64,000 nt of DNA from an uncultured Blastocatellia bacterium (GCA_946480785.1 CAMLLD010000031.1:1-64000), one strand, 5' to 3'; positions 25,573 through 35,235 are shown, counted from the stretch's first letter. Translations and numbers: made by a program. Notes: generated by a model from the sequence alone, not told the origin.

Positions 25573-26631
25573 TTAGGGAGTGCGACTGCGGAGGTCCTTG
25601 ATTGTAGCACGCACGCGGTCGGCGTCGTGCGCGTTCGGAGTCAACCGCAGGTAATCTTCGAGAGCGGCCACAGCCTTGGGATATTCGTGCTTTTTCCAGT
25701 AGATGCCGCCGAGATAATACTGGGCCAGGCCCAACTGATTGCCGCTGCCTTGAATCGCGGCGAGCAACTCGGTTTCAGCTTCGTCGAATTTGTTCGTGCG
25801 CAGGAAACAGAGGCCGAGATACATGTGCGCCGTTGGCAACGACGCATTGCGCTTCAATGCTTCGCGCAGTTCTGTTTCGGCTTCTTCATACTGTTTTCCT
25901 TCCAGCAAAGCGATGCCGAGATTCAATCGCGGACCGTACGCGTCGGGGCTGAGTCTGACAGCTTCCTTGAGCGTGTCGATGGCTTTCTTAGTTTGGCCGA
26001 GCTTTAGATATTCGACACCGAGCTCGTTGAGCGCGAGCGGAAAGTTTGGATAGAGCGCGACAGCGTCTTTCAAACTATCAGCGGCCTTCTGCGCGTCGCC
26101 CGCGCGCGCTTCCTCGACTCCCTGCTCATACAGCTTTCTCGCTTTCTCAGGTACGTCGGCAAGCGCCGCATTCACCACTCCCGGCTTCGCGTGAACACCG
26201 GGCTTGAGTTGCAGATGAATCATCACGGTCGAGCGTTGTGGGCTCGACGGAACACGCGCGCCGCCGATGCGCGACATGTTGATGTCGCTGTCAAAGTAGA
26301 CGTTCTCGCGCGCGATTTCGTAGTCGTCGCCGGCATTAACGACGACCGTATAGTTACCCGGCGCCAGTTGCGTAAAACTGAACGCGCCGCTGCTGTCCGG
26401 AACAACAGTGATCTCGCCCGAGGTGTAGCTCTGAAGCTTGACGACGATTTGGCCTTCGGCGCGACGGCCGGAAGGAAAGAAGATGTAACCCTGAATCGTG
26501 TGAATACCATTGGTGCCGGTCGAGGCGCGACCACCCTGGGCCAGCACGGCGACGGGAAAAAGCAAGAGACCGATGATTGCGAATAAGGAATAGACTTCAG
26601 CGCGGCCGCGGTGAGACTCCAGACGTGGCAT
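25573..26631 (-). CDS. Secreted TPR protein, paralogue of the downstream gene
   Basis: A 352-residue exported protein with a signal peptide (about 1-31, ending VAVLAQGG). A beta-sandwich follows (IQGYIFFPSGRRAEGQIVVK, FSFTQLAPGNYTVVVNAG, about 45-145), then about five TPR units (ALNELGVEYLKLGQTKKAID, PRLNLGIALLEGKQYEEAET). Domain order and key phrases match the next gene, indicating tandem duplication followed by strong divergence. It starts about 95 bases after the terminator of the TonB-dependent receptor and is 30 bases upstream of its paralogue, so the two TPR genes probably form their own operon. Confidence 0.82.
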   Translation of the reverse strand: MPRLESHRGRAEVYSLFAIIGLLLFPVAVLAQGGRASTGTNGIHTIQGYIFFPSGRRAEGQIVVKLQSYTSGEITVVPDSSGAFSFTQLAPGNYTVVVNAGDDYEIARENVYFDSDINMSRIGGARVPSSPQRSTVMIHLQLKPGVHAKPGVVNAALADVPEKARKLYEQGVEEARAGDAQKAADSLKDAVALYPNFPLALNELGVEYLKLGQTKKAIDTLKEAVRLSPDAYGPRLNLGIALLEGKQYEEAETELREALKRNASLPTAHMYLGLCFLRTNKFDEAETELLAAIQGSGNQLGLAQYYLGGIYWKKHEYPKAVAALEDYLRLTPNAHDADRVRATIKDLRSRTP

Positions 26632-26725
26632 TGGAACAAACCTCCTGAAAACCCTTTCGGTTTTTGAGATTTAACTCCTCGGACTAACGAAGATCAAGCG
26701 TAAAGATATAACCCCAAAAAGAAAT

Positions 26726-26758
26726 CGGGGAGAGGCGTTAATTCGGCGCCTCTCCCCG
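26726..26758 (-). terminator. Intrinsic terminator of the TonB-dependent receptor gene
   Basis: A perfect 12-bp GC-rich stem pairs 26726-26737 with 26747-26758 around a 9-base loop. On the minus strand it is followed by ATTTCTTTTTGGGG. It lies 38 bases after the receptor stop codon, a good rho-independent terminator. Confidence 0.88.
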
Positions 26759-26795
26759 TCAATCGCTAGGCTAATGCCTGTTGCGTAAATTAAGT

Positions 26796-29700
26796 TTAGA
26801 ACGTGAACTTCGCGCCAAACCTAAAGGACGAAGGAGGCTGCACCAGCAGTGCCGAACCGTAGAACGGATTCGCCACCGGCGGAACACCCGCGACGCCACT
26901 GTTAATCGTGAAGGTCTGATCGAGAGTCACAGCACGCTGACTGTTGAAGACGTTGAACCAGTCTCCAGAGAAGCGCAGCTCTTTACCCTCACCAACCTTG
27001 ATCGGATAGTAGACGCCCAGATCCAGGTTCATCGTTCTCGGGCTGCGGTCGGAACCGACGCTCTCGACGACGTTCGGGAATCCGGGTTCGCTAGCCTGCA
27101 CCGTCGGAATGATAGCGGTTCCGCGCTGCACGCCGAATCCTTCGTTGTTGCCATAGATCGGATGCGGAATCAGTTGGTTGAACGGCACACCTGACTGCGC
27201 ATAGAAGTTACCGCTGAGCATCAGGTTCCACGGCGTGCGATAGCTGCCGTTGAACTTGAACTGGTGCGGCCGATCGTTCGGCAAGCGTCCGTAAGTATTA
27301 TTGAGCAAGCTCTGGAGGTCGAACAACGAAGTGATGTTCGGGTCAGACTGTCCGTTGTCATTACGGAAGAGGCCTTCATAGTTACCGATCAGGCTCGAGT
27401 ACACGTAGGAAGCGATGAACTGGAAGTTATTCGTAAACCGCTTCGTCGCCGTGAACTCAACCGCGCGGTAGAAACGCTGAGCGCGGCCGAAGCACTGAGG
27501 AGCGTGGCCAGGACCACCAGAGCAGGCTGCTTCTTCAGTGGTGCCAGGACCCAAACGGCCCGGGTTGAAGATGAAGTAGGTGTCACCATCGTCGAATGAA
27601 CCATCTTCGACGACGTTACGCATTGCACGGTAGATGCCGCGCGTTCCGATTGTGACGTCGTGGCCGATTTCATATTCGAAACCAGCAGTGTACTCGTAAA
27701 CGCTCTGAGGCTTCAGACCGGGATCGGGCGGAGTCGCATCGGAGCCCAGGTTGGTGGCGCCGGTGCTAACGCCCGGAACGATGAGTGAACCCGCAGGTGC
27801 ATTCAGCCGGTCGACGTTGAAGTTCTTGTCCGTTTGCACGTCACCACCGCCGGAGCGGATGTTGAGGTCTAACGGAATCGGAGTTTCGATGAACTGCGCG
27901 TAATTAGCGAACACCTTGCCCTTGCCTTTACCCGTAAAGTCCCAGATAAAGCCAAAACGCGGCGCGGCGTTGTCATCGAAGTTATTGAACTTCAGGTAAG
28001 TGCTACCGTTGTTGCTGTACGCCTGCTGATAATCCCAACGAATACCGAAGCTGAGCTGGAAGTTCTTGGCGAATTTCCAGTCATCACCGGCATAGAAGCT
28101 TTCCGTGTTGGTGTAGCTCGAGCCCACGAGCTCGAAATCACGAACGCGAGTGGTGTTCCTGATAATGAACGGAGTACCAAACGCTTGCGCCGTGGTGATC
28201 GCGGTCGGCGTCGGATTGACGGTCAGACCGAGAGCAGCCAGCGTCGCCGCCGGAATGGCTTGCGCGCGAACGACACCCGCCGCACTCGGGCAGGTGATCT
28301 GGCCGGAAAGAACAGTGCAGACCAGCCAGTTGTTCGTGATGCGCGAACCGTTGGTTACATTCGACGCACCGTTGGTGGTGGTCAGGCCAAGACCCGGAGT
28401 AAACCCGTAAGTGACCGCCGGGCCGCTGGAGAGCGTGCCGATCTTGTATTTGTTCTTGTTGTATTCAAAGCCCCATTTGATCGTATGGTCGCCGCCGACG
28501 ATGTTCTGCATGTGCGCGGAGAATTCGTAGCGATCGCGATCCTGGTTGCCATACAGGCCAAAGCCCGGACCACGTACGAAGTTGCGCTGCAATGAACCAC
28601 CGCGACCGTCGACGAAATCGATATTGCCGGTGCCAACGCAAGCGCCTGCCGGACAAGTAACGCCAGTTTGCACTGGAGTCAACACGGTGCCGTTCTTCAA
28701 CACGGCAAAGTTGTCAGTGACGAGCGCTTTATCGATAGCGCGGGGAATAGTATTGGCTCTCTGGAAGTGCAGACCACCTGAAATCTCAGCGATGAAGTTG
28801 CTGCTGATCGTTGAGTTGAGGCGGAAGGCATAGTTGTGACCGCCAGTTTCCTGACGACCCTGGAAAGCCGTGATGTCGTCGCCGAAACCATTAACATTGT
28901 TCAGCGCCAACGTAGCCAGGAAGCCATCGATCTTCGTGAAATCGCCGAAGGTCGAGGCCGTGAACGTGTTCTTCGAATTGACGGCCCAGGTGATCTTGCC
29001 CGCGTAGAACGGAATGGTCACCTTGTTGGAGACGGGCAGGTGGAACGTCTGGGTCGAGTAGTAGTTGTTACGGCGTTGCGGGTTGAAAGCGCCGAAGAAC
29101 CACAACTTGTCTTTCACAATCGGACCACCGATGTCACCACCGACGTCAGCTTCCGAGAAGCCGGTGAAAGCCGAACCGGTGAACGGGAAGTTCTTCACTT
29201 CACGCACCAGGCTTTTGGTCGTGCCGTAGCCGAACACGTCACCGTGGAATTGATTGCCACCACTCTTGGTGATGACGTTGAAAATTCCACCGGTGGAACG
29301 TCCGTACTCCGGACCATAAGCACCAGTCTTGATTTCCACTTCCTGCACAAACTCGAACGGGAGGTTCGCGCCCGAACCACCGAAAGCGGGGTCGGTAACG
29401 TTCACGCCGTCGAGGATGTAGTTGTTTTCAGGACCAGACGCGCCGGCCACTGACGGATCGCGATCGCGACCAGTGGCATCACGCAGACCTGAACGAGTAA
29501 CTGTGGGAGCGATGGTGTACAAGCCCTGCACAGTACGCTGGGTGGGGAAGTTCGAGAATTGATCCGACGAGACGTTAGAACCGGTAGTAGTTCCGCTAAC
29601 GTCGACGGCGGCGCCGGCGGTATCAGTTACTGTAACAGTTGCCTGAGCGCCCGCGGGCTGAAGCTGGACTTCAACCGAAGTCGTTCGGGAAAGATTTACT

Positions 29701-30002
29701 TCAACTTCATTCTTTTCAAACTTCGCGAATCCCTTATCAGCTTCAACCGCGACAGTGTACCGTCCCGGCGGGAGGTTCAGGACTTTATACCGGCCATTGC
29801 TGTCCGTGGTTGCCGTCTGCGCCGAGATCAAATTCGAACCCGACACTCTGACAGCAATACCCGGAACAGCGGCACCGGCAGAGTCGGTCACCGTCCCTTC
29901 AATTGAACCTGTCGTCGACGTCTGCGCTACCGCACTGCCAGCAAACAGCGCGAAGCACATCAGCAATGCCGACAAGCCAAAAAACTTAAAGACATTCTTC
30001 AT
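26796..30002 (-). CDS. TonB-dependent receptor, Oar-like, with carboxypeptidase-regulatory-like domain
   Basis: A 1068-residue outer-membrane protein. The signal peptide covers about 1-26. A CarboxypepD_reg domain at 30-120 (SIEGTVTDSAGAAVPGIAVR, YKVLNLPPGRYTVAVEAD) is followed by a plug domain (TVQGLYTIAPTVTRSG, NNYILDGVNVTDP, ITKSGGNQFHGDVFGYG) and a large beta-barrel ending in a terminal Phe (RFGAKFTF). This Oar/SusC-like architecture is greatly expanded in Acidobacteriota. Ligands are usually oligosaccharides, peptides or other large organics; none can be named here. A ribosome site (AAGGAAAG) precedes the ATG. The gene ends in a strong terminator, and two secreted TPR proteins with a related N-terminal domain follow. 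Confidence 0.94.
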   Translation of the reverse strand: MKNVFKFFGLSALLMCFALFAGSAVAQTSTTGSIEGTVTDSAGAAVPGIAVRVSGSNLISAQTATTDSNGRYKVLNLPPGRYTVAVEADKGFAKFEKNEVEVNLSRTTSVEVQLQPAGAQATVTVTDTAGAAVDVSGTTTGSNVSSDQFSNFPTQRTVQGLYTIAPTVTRSGLRDATGRDRDPSVAGASGPENNYILDGVNVTDPAFGGSGANLPFEFVQEVEIKTGAYGPEYGRSTGGIFNVITKSGGNQFHGDVFGYGTTKSLVREVKNFPFTGSAFTGFSEADVGGDIGGPIVKDKLWFFGAFNPQRRNNYYSTQTFHLPVSNKVTIPFYAGKITWAVNSKNTFTASTFGDFTKIDGFLATLALNNVNGFGDDITAFQGRQETGGHNYAFRLNSTISSNFIAEISGGLHFQRANTIPRAIDKALVTDNFAVLKNGTVLTPVQTGVTCPAGACVGTGNIDFVDGRGGSLQRNFVRGPGFGLYGNQDRDRYEFSAHMQNIVGGDHTIKWGFEYNKNKYKIGTLSSGPAVTYGFTPGLGLTTTNGASNVTNGSRITNNWLVCTVLSGQITCPSAAGVVRAQAIPAATLAALGLTVNPTPTAITTAQAFGTPFIIRNTTRVRDFELVGSSYTNTESFYAGDDWKFAKNFQLSFGIRWDYQQAYSNNGSTYLKFNNFDDNAAPRFGFIWDFTGKGKGKVFANYAQFIETPIPLDLNIRSGGGDVQTDKNFNVDRLNAPAGSLIVPGVSTGATNLGSDATPPDPGLKPQSVYEYTAGFEYEIGHDVTIGTRGIYRAMRNVVEDGSFDDGDTYFIFNPGRLGPGTTEEAACSGGPGHAPQCFGRAQRFYRAVEFTATKRFTNNFQFIASYVYSSLIGNYEGLFRNDNGQSDPNITSLFDLQSLLNNTYGRLPNDRPHQFKFNGSYRTPWNLMLSGNFYAQSGVPFNQLIPHPIYGNNEGFGVQRGTAIIPTVQASEPGFPNVVESVGSDRSPRTMNLDLGVYYPIKVGEGKELRFSGDWFNVFNSQRAVTLDQTFTINSGVAGVPPVANPFYGSALLVQPPSSFRFGAKFTF

Positions 30003-30307
30003 TTTCTGCTTTCCTTTCTTGAACTAGACAAAGGTGCGGCCTCCCCTCCTGTGTTTGAAAATCACCCTTTTTTGTTGGCAGCACCGAAGAATTCCGAAAC
30101 GAGCGGCTTAAAAAGAGGCCTCGTCGGCGGCAATTTGGCAAATGCCATGCCCACATCCCCGGCTCTGGGTTTTCTGCAAAATTTCACCAGTTGCGGGCGA
30201 TTAGCCGCGACGGCCCGTGGAGTCTTAATCCAAAAAAATGGGAAAATCCAGAAATTTCAACCGGGGCCACCGGTTTCGGAAGAAGCCTGTTATATAGTTA
30301 GGACTCG
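30003..30307. other. Divergent intergenic region
   Basis: About 305 bases between the receptor gene (minus) and the HD phosphohydrolase gene (plus). No coding frame or RNA gene is recognised. A TTATATAG -10-like box at about 30290-30297 lies only about 10 bases before the ATG at 30308, and there is no Shine-Dalgarno sequence there, so that gene might be translated from a nearly leaderless mRNA. The receptor promoter was not identified. Confidence 0.45.
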
Positions 30308-31618
30308 ATGGCAGAACGCATCTATCGCGATCCTGTTCACAACATCATCCGGTTGCGAACCGATTCGGACGAAGGCGAGCTGATGATGCGCTTGATCGAC
30401 GCCGCGGAGTTTCAACGTCTGCGTCGCATCAAGCAACTCGGTCTTGGTCTATACACCTATCAAGGCGCGGAACACTCTCGCTTCACCCATTCACTCGGCG
30501 CGTTTCATCTCATGACGCGCGTGCTCGATCGTCTCAGTGAAAGACATGCGATCGATCCGCGCGATCGAGTCGCAGCGCTCGCCGCTGCGTTACTTCACGA
30601 CGTGGGCCATGGTTCGTTTTCACATGTAATGGAGAAGTTGATCGGGTTTCATCACGAACAACGCACGGTCCAGGTGATCCGCGACGAGCAGACTGAGATC
30701 GGCGCGTTGCTCAAATCCTTCTCTTCGGATCTGCCGGACAAGGTCGCAGCGATCATTGAAGGAACATTTAGACCATCAGCGCTCGCGCAACTCGTCTCGT
30801 CACAACTCGACGTCGATCGCATGGACTACCTCTTGCGCGACTCGCTGATGACCGGCGCGAAGTATGGCATCTACGATCTCGAGTGGATCATCAACGCACT
30901 CGCGATCGACGAAGCAGCGGATCGCATTTACGTCGAAGCGCGCGGCGTGTACGCCGTCGAAGAATATTTGCAGGCGCGTTACTACATGTTTCGGCAAGTC
31001 TATTTTCATCGCACGCTGCGCTCGGCTGAAGCGGCGTTGCGTTCGATCATTCGTCGCGCGCTGCGACTGCTCGAAGCGGGCGAAGAAGTTTGGTACGCGC
31101 CGCGCACTCCTTTCGAAAAGATCCTGCGACGTGAAGAGTTGTCGATCACAGAACACTTGCAAATCGACGATTCTGATTTTGTGTTCCATGTGAAGCAGTG
31201 GCAGGACTCGAGCGATCCGATCCTGAGCGATCTCAGCCGGCGCTTTACTGCGCGACGGCTCTTCAAAGCGATCGATCTCGACATGCCGCACGAGCAGCAA
31301 GCCGAGTTTCTTTTGTCGGCGCGAAAGATCGTGGAGCAAGCGGGTTTCGATCCTGAGTATTATTTTGTCGAAGACCGCGCGAGCGATCTGCCTTATTACA
31401 ACTACTACGCGGCGCAGAAGGCGGAACCGAAGACGCACATCTACGTTGAGAGTGGTTACGCTGCGCCGCAGATTCGCGAGATCAGTGAAGTCAGCAACGT
31501 GGTGAGAGGTCTGCAACAACCTTACGAACTTCATCGCATCTGTTTTCCCGCAGAGGTCAAGACAGAAGTGTACGAGCTTTATCACCGCGGCGGCGCGGCG
31601 AAACAAACTGTCGGATGA
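30308..31618 (+). CDS. HD-superfamily phosphohydrolase (dGTPase-like)
   Basis: A 436-residue HD-domain metal-dependent hydrolase of the YdhJ/SAMHD1-like group. Metal ligands appear in [14 protein letters not shown] (His56, His61), in [15 protein letters not shown] (His97-Asp98), and in [19 protein letters not shown], a hallmark of the dNTP triphosphohydrolase subgroup. The C-terminal half resembles the regulatory region of these enzymes. The substrate is likely a (d)NTP or other nucleotide, assigned by family only. The stop overlaps the start of the TonB-domain gene by 4 bases, so the two are coupled. Confidence 0.88.
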   Translation: MAERIYRDPVHNIIRLRTDSDEGELMMRLIDAAEFQRLRRIKQLGLGLYTYQGAEHSRFTHSLGAFHLMTRVLDRLSERHAIDPRDRVAALAAALLHDVGHGSFSHVMEKLIGFHHEQRTVQVIRDEQTEIGALLKSFSSDLPDKVAAIIEGTFRPSALAQLVSSQLDVDRMDYLLRDSLMTGAKYGIYDLEWIINALAIDEAADRIYVEARGVYAVEEYLQARYYMFRQVYFHRTLRSAEAALRSIIRRALRLLEAGEEVWYAPRTPFEKILRREELSITEHLQIDDSDFVFHVKQWQDSSDPILSDLSRRFTARRLFKAIDLDMPHEQQAEFLLSARKIVEQAGFDPEYYFVEDRASDLPYYNYYAAQKAEPKTHIYVESGYAAPQIREISEVSNVVRGLQQPYELHRICFPAEVKTEVYELYHRGGAAKQTVG

Positions 31619-32484
31619 TCCGTTTTATCTGCGCCATCTGTGGTCTGCTGTTTTTGGTGGCGAACTGCTCCGCGCGCGATAGCGTGAGCGTGCTCGACTT
31701 CGGCTCGACGGAGGCGGGCAAGGCAGTGGCGGAAAAACTTCGCGCGCAGTTTCGCGCGGCCGGAGATTTTCTCGTCGCTGACGCTGATTTAACGCGCTCG
31801 GCGGCGATGGGAAGTGGTTATGCCGGTTCGCTCAATCTCAGCGTGAATGAAGCGCGCGATTTGGGCGCGTCGCTCGCAACTGATTTCTATCTGCTCGGAG
31901 ACGCGCAGATCTTACGGCGCTCGTCGTTTGAAAAGCCGGTGTACTACGAGGCTTATTGCTCGGTGTTTGTCGTCAGCTCGCGCACCGGCCGCTTGCTGGA
32001 GTGGGAGCGTCCGAGTTTCAATAGCGACCAGGCCGGCAAAGCTAACGACCTGTTGCTGGAACATCTAATCGCCCTCTCCCAAAAATTGTTGGTCGTGATG
32101 CGTCGCGCGAGTGAAGATGAACGCATCCAACGCACTGTTGTTCCGACGTCTCCCGTTCCGTTGATTGAAGAAGCGCCTGATGACGATCAAGCCGCCGCAG
32201 CGCAGGGCTTGCGCTTGCCGCGGCCTTATCGACGTTTGCGCCCGGAGTATCCGAAGACCGCTGCGCTCGCCGAGGCTGAAGCTACGGTTGACGTCGCGGT
32301 CGAGATAGGCGCGGATGGAGAAGTTGGTGACGTGCAGGTTGTTCGTTGGGCGGGATTCGGGCTCGATGAGGCGACGGTCGCGACGGTGCGACAGATGCAT
32401 TTTTTTCCGGCGATAAGAAATGGAACGGCGATTCCGCTGCGCGTGCTGCTGAGATACAACTTTCGTAAGCCGCCGAAAGAGTAA
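31615..32484 (+). CDS. Secreted protein with TonB C-terminal domain
   Basis: A 289-residue exported protein. The signal peptide covers about residues 1-20. Residues about 25-150 form an alpha/beta domain reminiscent of FlgO/CsgG-like secreted proteins ([20 protein letters not shown]). A Pro-containing linker follows, then a TonB C-terminal domain at about 200-289 ([33 protein letters not shown]). Unlike classical TonB it has no retained N-terminal membrane anchor, so it may be a periplasmic domain donor and not an ExbBD-energised TonB. It overlaps the HD gene by 4 bases and the S41 peptidase follows at once. Confidence 0.8.
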   Translation: MIRFICAICGLLFLVANCSARDSVSVLDFGSTEAGKAVAEKLRAQFRAAGDFLVADADLTRSAAMGSGYAGSLNLSVNEARDLGASLATDFYLLGDAQILRRSSFEKPVYYEAYCSVFVVSSRTGRLLEWERPSFNSDQAGKANDLLLEHLIALSQKLLVVMRRASEDERIQRTVVPTSPVPLIEEAPDDDQAAAAQGLRLPRPYRRLRPEYPKTAALAEAEATVDVAVEIGADGEVGDVQVVRWAGFGLDEATVATVRQMHFFPAIRNGTAIPLRVLLRYNFRKPPKE

Positions 32485-33786
32485 GTGGTGAAGAGAAGTT
32501 ATAAATCATTCGTGTTAGTGCTTGCGCTGGTCGTGAGTCTCCTCGCGCCGCTCGCGCTGCCGCTGAGCTCGCGCGCGCATTACGACGACGCAAGACTCGT
32601 TTCCACCACTACGGCTGAAGGACGTCTCGCCGTGTTCGACGACATCTGGGAAACGATCGAAGATCGTTACTACGATCCGCGTTTCAACGGCGTGAATTGG
32701 CAAGCGAAACGTATTTCGTTTCGTCCGGCTGCGGCGAAGGCCACGAGCACGCACGAGTTTTACGAATTGATGCGCCAGATGATCGCGTCGCTACGAGACG
32801 CGCACACGCGCGTGTATTCGCCGGATGAAAAGTTTGACTGGTGGAACCCGCGTTTTGTGACAGTTGGTTTAGGAGTGCGTGAGATCGGCAACGTGCCCGT
32901 CGTCGTGCAGGTTGAACCAAACTCCGCTGCTGCTAAAACGGACATCCGCGCCGGAGATGTGATCGTTAGTATCGACAATGTTCCGGTTGCGAAGTTTATC
33001 GAGCAACGGCTCGCGAATGCCGGCGCGGGTGTTGACGAGCGCACGCGTTATCGATCGGTGGCGAGTATGTTTGATGGTCCAGCCGGTACTTCGGTGAAAG
33101 TCGGGTGGTCCACGCAGGACGGAAAAGTTAAGTCGGCAGTTTTGCAACGCTACTGGACGCAGCGAGAACTCGGCTTCTCGATGCAGCGAAAAGGAAAACT
33201 CGCGATCTTGCGGATCGATGCGTTCACGCAAAGTGTCGCGCTCGATTTTTCGAAGGCGTTGCCGTCGGCGCTTGAGGGCGCTGAAGGGATCGTGCTGGAT
33301 CTGCGCGCGAATGGTGGCGGCGACGCGGAAGCGATGGCCGACGTGGCTTCGCTGTTTCTCGACGACGGGATAAATCTCGGTCGCTTCGCCGATCGCTCGG
33401 GCGCTGCGTTTGAACTGCAAACTTATTCGAAGCGCTTGTGGCGTGTGCCGCAGTTGTCGCAGATCAAACTCCCGCTCGTGGTGTTGACGAGTGAAAGCAC
33501 TTCGAGTGCGGCGGAGATCATGGTGGCGGCGTTGCAGGCGCGGCGGCGCGCGCGCGTGATCGGCTCCGGCACGTGCGGCTGCGTGCTCGCGATTCGAACC
33601 AGACACGCGCTGCCCGATGGCGGCGTGTTGGACGTGAGCGAGTTTGATTACCGCACCGCGAGCGGCGCTCGTCTTCAGGACGTCGGCATAACCCCCGACG
33701 AATTCACCCGCATCACCCGCTCCGACATCTACTCCCACCGCGACCCCACATTCAACGCCGCGAAGAAGTTTTTGGAAAGTCACTAG
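32485..33786 (+). CDS. S41-family peptidase with PDZ domain (CtpA/tricorn-core-like)
   Basis: A 433-residue exported protease. Signal peptide about 1-31, a helical N-domain (VFDDIWETIEDRYYDP, LRDAHTRVYSP), a PDZ domain at about 130-205 (VVVQVEPNSAAAKTDIRAGD), and an S41 catalytic core. The core has GIVLDLRANGGG and a likely nucleophile region LTSESTSSAAEIMVAAL. The position where CtpA enzymes carry the catalytic Lys reads GSGTCGCVLAI, with Cys in place of Lys. It therefore either uses a tricorn-like triad or is inactive. Two consecutive GTG codons (32485, 32488) can start it. It directly follows the TonB-domain gene. Confidence 0.85.
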   Translation: MVKRSYKSFVLVLALVVSLLAPLALPLSSRAHYDDARLVSTTTAEGRLAVFDDIWETIEDRYYDPRFNGVNWQAKRISFRPAAAKATSTHEFYELMRQMIASLRDAHTRVYSPDEKFDWWNPRFVTVGLGVREIGNVPVVVQVEPNSAAAKTDIRAGDVIVSIDNVPVAKFIEQRLANAGAGVDERTRYRSVASMFDGPAGTSVKVGWSTQDGKVKSAVLQRYWTQRELGFSMQRKGKLAILRIDAFTQSVALDFSKALPSALEGAEGIVLDLRANGGGDAEAMADVASLFLDDGINLGRFADRSGAAFELQTYSKRLWRVPQLSQIKLPLVVLTSESTSSAAEIMVAALQARRRARVIGSGTCGCVLAIRTRHALPDGGVLDVSEFDYRTASGARLQDVGITPDEFTRITRSDIYSHRDPTFNAAKKFLESH

Positions 33787-33806
33787 CCACTACACCACGT
33801 GCGCCT

Positions 33807-33982
33807 ACGCCGAAGGCGTTCGCTAATTGCAGCCCAGGGTTGCTTCAACCCTGGGGTCCACGTTCCGGAAGATCGCAACTCTGAAAGAGTTGGCCAACGC
33901 TTTCAGCGTTGCAACGCTATTTCTATCGGTGACCCAGGGTTGCGACAACCCCTGGGCTGTAACTCGCTAACGCTTTCAGCGT
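33807..33982. repeat. Cluster of small palindromic stem-loop repeats
   Basis: The 207-base gap after the S41 gene holds at least six short palindromes. Two are cccagggtt hairpins (33833-33855 and 33933-33956) spaced exactly 100 bases apart. The sequence aacgctttcagcgt occurs twice (33896-33909, 33969-33982). Another is caactct-gaa-agagttg (33876-33892). The last is acgccgaaggcgt (33807-33819), whose inverse lies at 59-71. The loops are 3-5 bases. It looks like a mosaic of REP-like elements; it has no coding frame. Confidence 0.8.
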
Positions 33983-33993
33983 AAGATGGCGGC

Positions 33994-35235
33994 ATGCTCT
34001 ACCTGTCGCAGGTGTTGGGTCGCCCGATACGCGACCTCGAAGGGGAACGTGTGGCTACCGTGAAGGATGTGATCGTCCGCCTCGGCGAGGAGGACCATCC
34101 GCCGGTCACGGGTCTCGTCGCGCGTTACCGGCGCCGCGACTTTTTCCTATCGCGCTGGCGCATCACCGAGTTGAACCAAAACGGCGTGCGTCTCAACTCC
34201 GACATACTCGATCTGCGGCCGTTCGTCCGCCGCGAAAGCGAAGTGCTGCTCGCGCGCGACGTGCTCGACAAACAACTGATCGACGTCGACGGCAAACGCG
34301 TGGTCCGTGTCAACGACGTGCAAATCATCGAAGCCGCCGGCGAGTGGCGCGTCACAGGCGCCGACGTGAGTCTGCAGGGTCTTTGGCGACGTCTCGCGCC
34401 CGCGCGTTTTGTCGGCACTCGCAGACCCGTCGAAGTACTCGACTGGGCCGACGTCGGCTATCTCGCCACTGACGCAGCCACAGTGCAGTTGAAATCTTCG
34501 AGCGACAAACTCGCGCGACTGCACCCGGTCGAGATCGCGCGTCTCGCCGAAGCACTCTCGTATCATCACGGCTCCGAAGTCGTCGAATCACTCGACGACG
34601 AGACCGCCGCCGAAACACTCGAAGAGATGCCCGCCGAGCACCAGGCGCGCATCCTCGGCGACATGGACCAGGAACGCGCCGCCGACATTCTCGAATGGAT
34701 GTCGCCGGACGAAGCCGCCGACGTGCTCGGCGATCTGCCCGAAGAGAAAGCCGAAGAGCTGCTCGGCCTGATGGAAGACGAGGAACAAGCCGACGTCGCC
34801 GAGTTGCTGCCTTACGAAGACGACACGGCCGGCGGCTTGATGACCACGGAGTTTGTGACGCTGCCGCGCGAACTCACGGTCGGCGAAGCGCTCGCGCGTC
34901 TGCGCGAAATGGCGGAGACGCCGAACATGATTTACTACCTCTACGTCGTGAAGGAAGAGAACTCGTGGCAGCTCTGCGGCGTGATCGCGTTGCGCAGTCT
35001 GATTCTCGCGGATCCGTCGATGCCGCTCGAAGACGTGATGCGCGCCGACATCCAAAGCGCCGATCCGCACGAGCCGGCGCGCGAAGTCGCGCAGCGCATG
35101 GCGGAATATAACCTGCTCGCGCTTCCCGTAGTTGATGAGTCAGGAGATATACTCGGCATCATCACGGTAGACGACGCGATGGAGATCCTGCTGCCGAAAG
35201 ATTGGCGGCAACGTCTGCCGCGTTTGTTAGGTTGA
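33994..35235 (+). CDS. PRC-barrel / MgtE-N / CBS-pair protein without a membrane domain
   Basis: A 413-residue soluble protein. Two PRC-barrel-like segments fill about residues 1-150 (LGRPIRDLEGERVATVKDVI, KQLIDVDGKRVVRVNDVQI). An MgtE-type N-terminal superhelical domain spans about 165-270 (EVVESLDDETAAETLEEMP, ILEWMSPDEAADVLGDLPEE). A pair of CBS domains lies at about 275-410, ending NLLALPVVDESGDILGIITV. In MgtE these N and CBS domains sense cytosolic Mg2+ and gate the channel; here no transmembrane part follows. The next gene, 39 bases on, is an Nramp-type transporter, so it may regulate that protein. The Asp/Glu-rich MgtE-N surface is well kept. Confidence 0.87.
   Translation: MLYLSQVLGRPIRDLEGERVATVKDVIVRLGEEDHPPVTGLVARYRRRDFFLSRWRITELNQNGVRLNSDILDLRPFVRRESEVLLARDVLDKQLIDVDGKRVVRVNDVQIIEAAGEWRVTGADVSLQGLWRRLAPARFVGTRRPVEVLDWADVGYLATDAATVQLKSSSDKLARLHPVEIARLAEALSYHHGSEVVESLDDETAAETLEEMPAEHQARILGDMDQERAADILEWMSPDEAADVLGDLPEEKAEELLGLMEDEEQADVAELLPYEDDTAGGLMTTEFVTLPRELTVGEALARLREMAETPNMIYYLYVVKEENSWQLCGVIALRSLILADPSMPLEDVMRADIQSADPHEPAREVAQRMAEYNLLALPVVDESGDILGIITVDDAMEILLPKDWRQRLPRLLG

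Noticed and set aside
30100..30200. Sigma-54-like box (tggca/ttgc words) upstream of the HD gene
   Set aside because: The GG and GC elements are not 10 bases apart on either strand.
32869..33783. A 304-codon minus-strand frame over the S41 peptidase gene
   Set aside because: Shadow of a recognisable PDZ/S41 gene.
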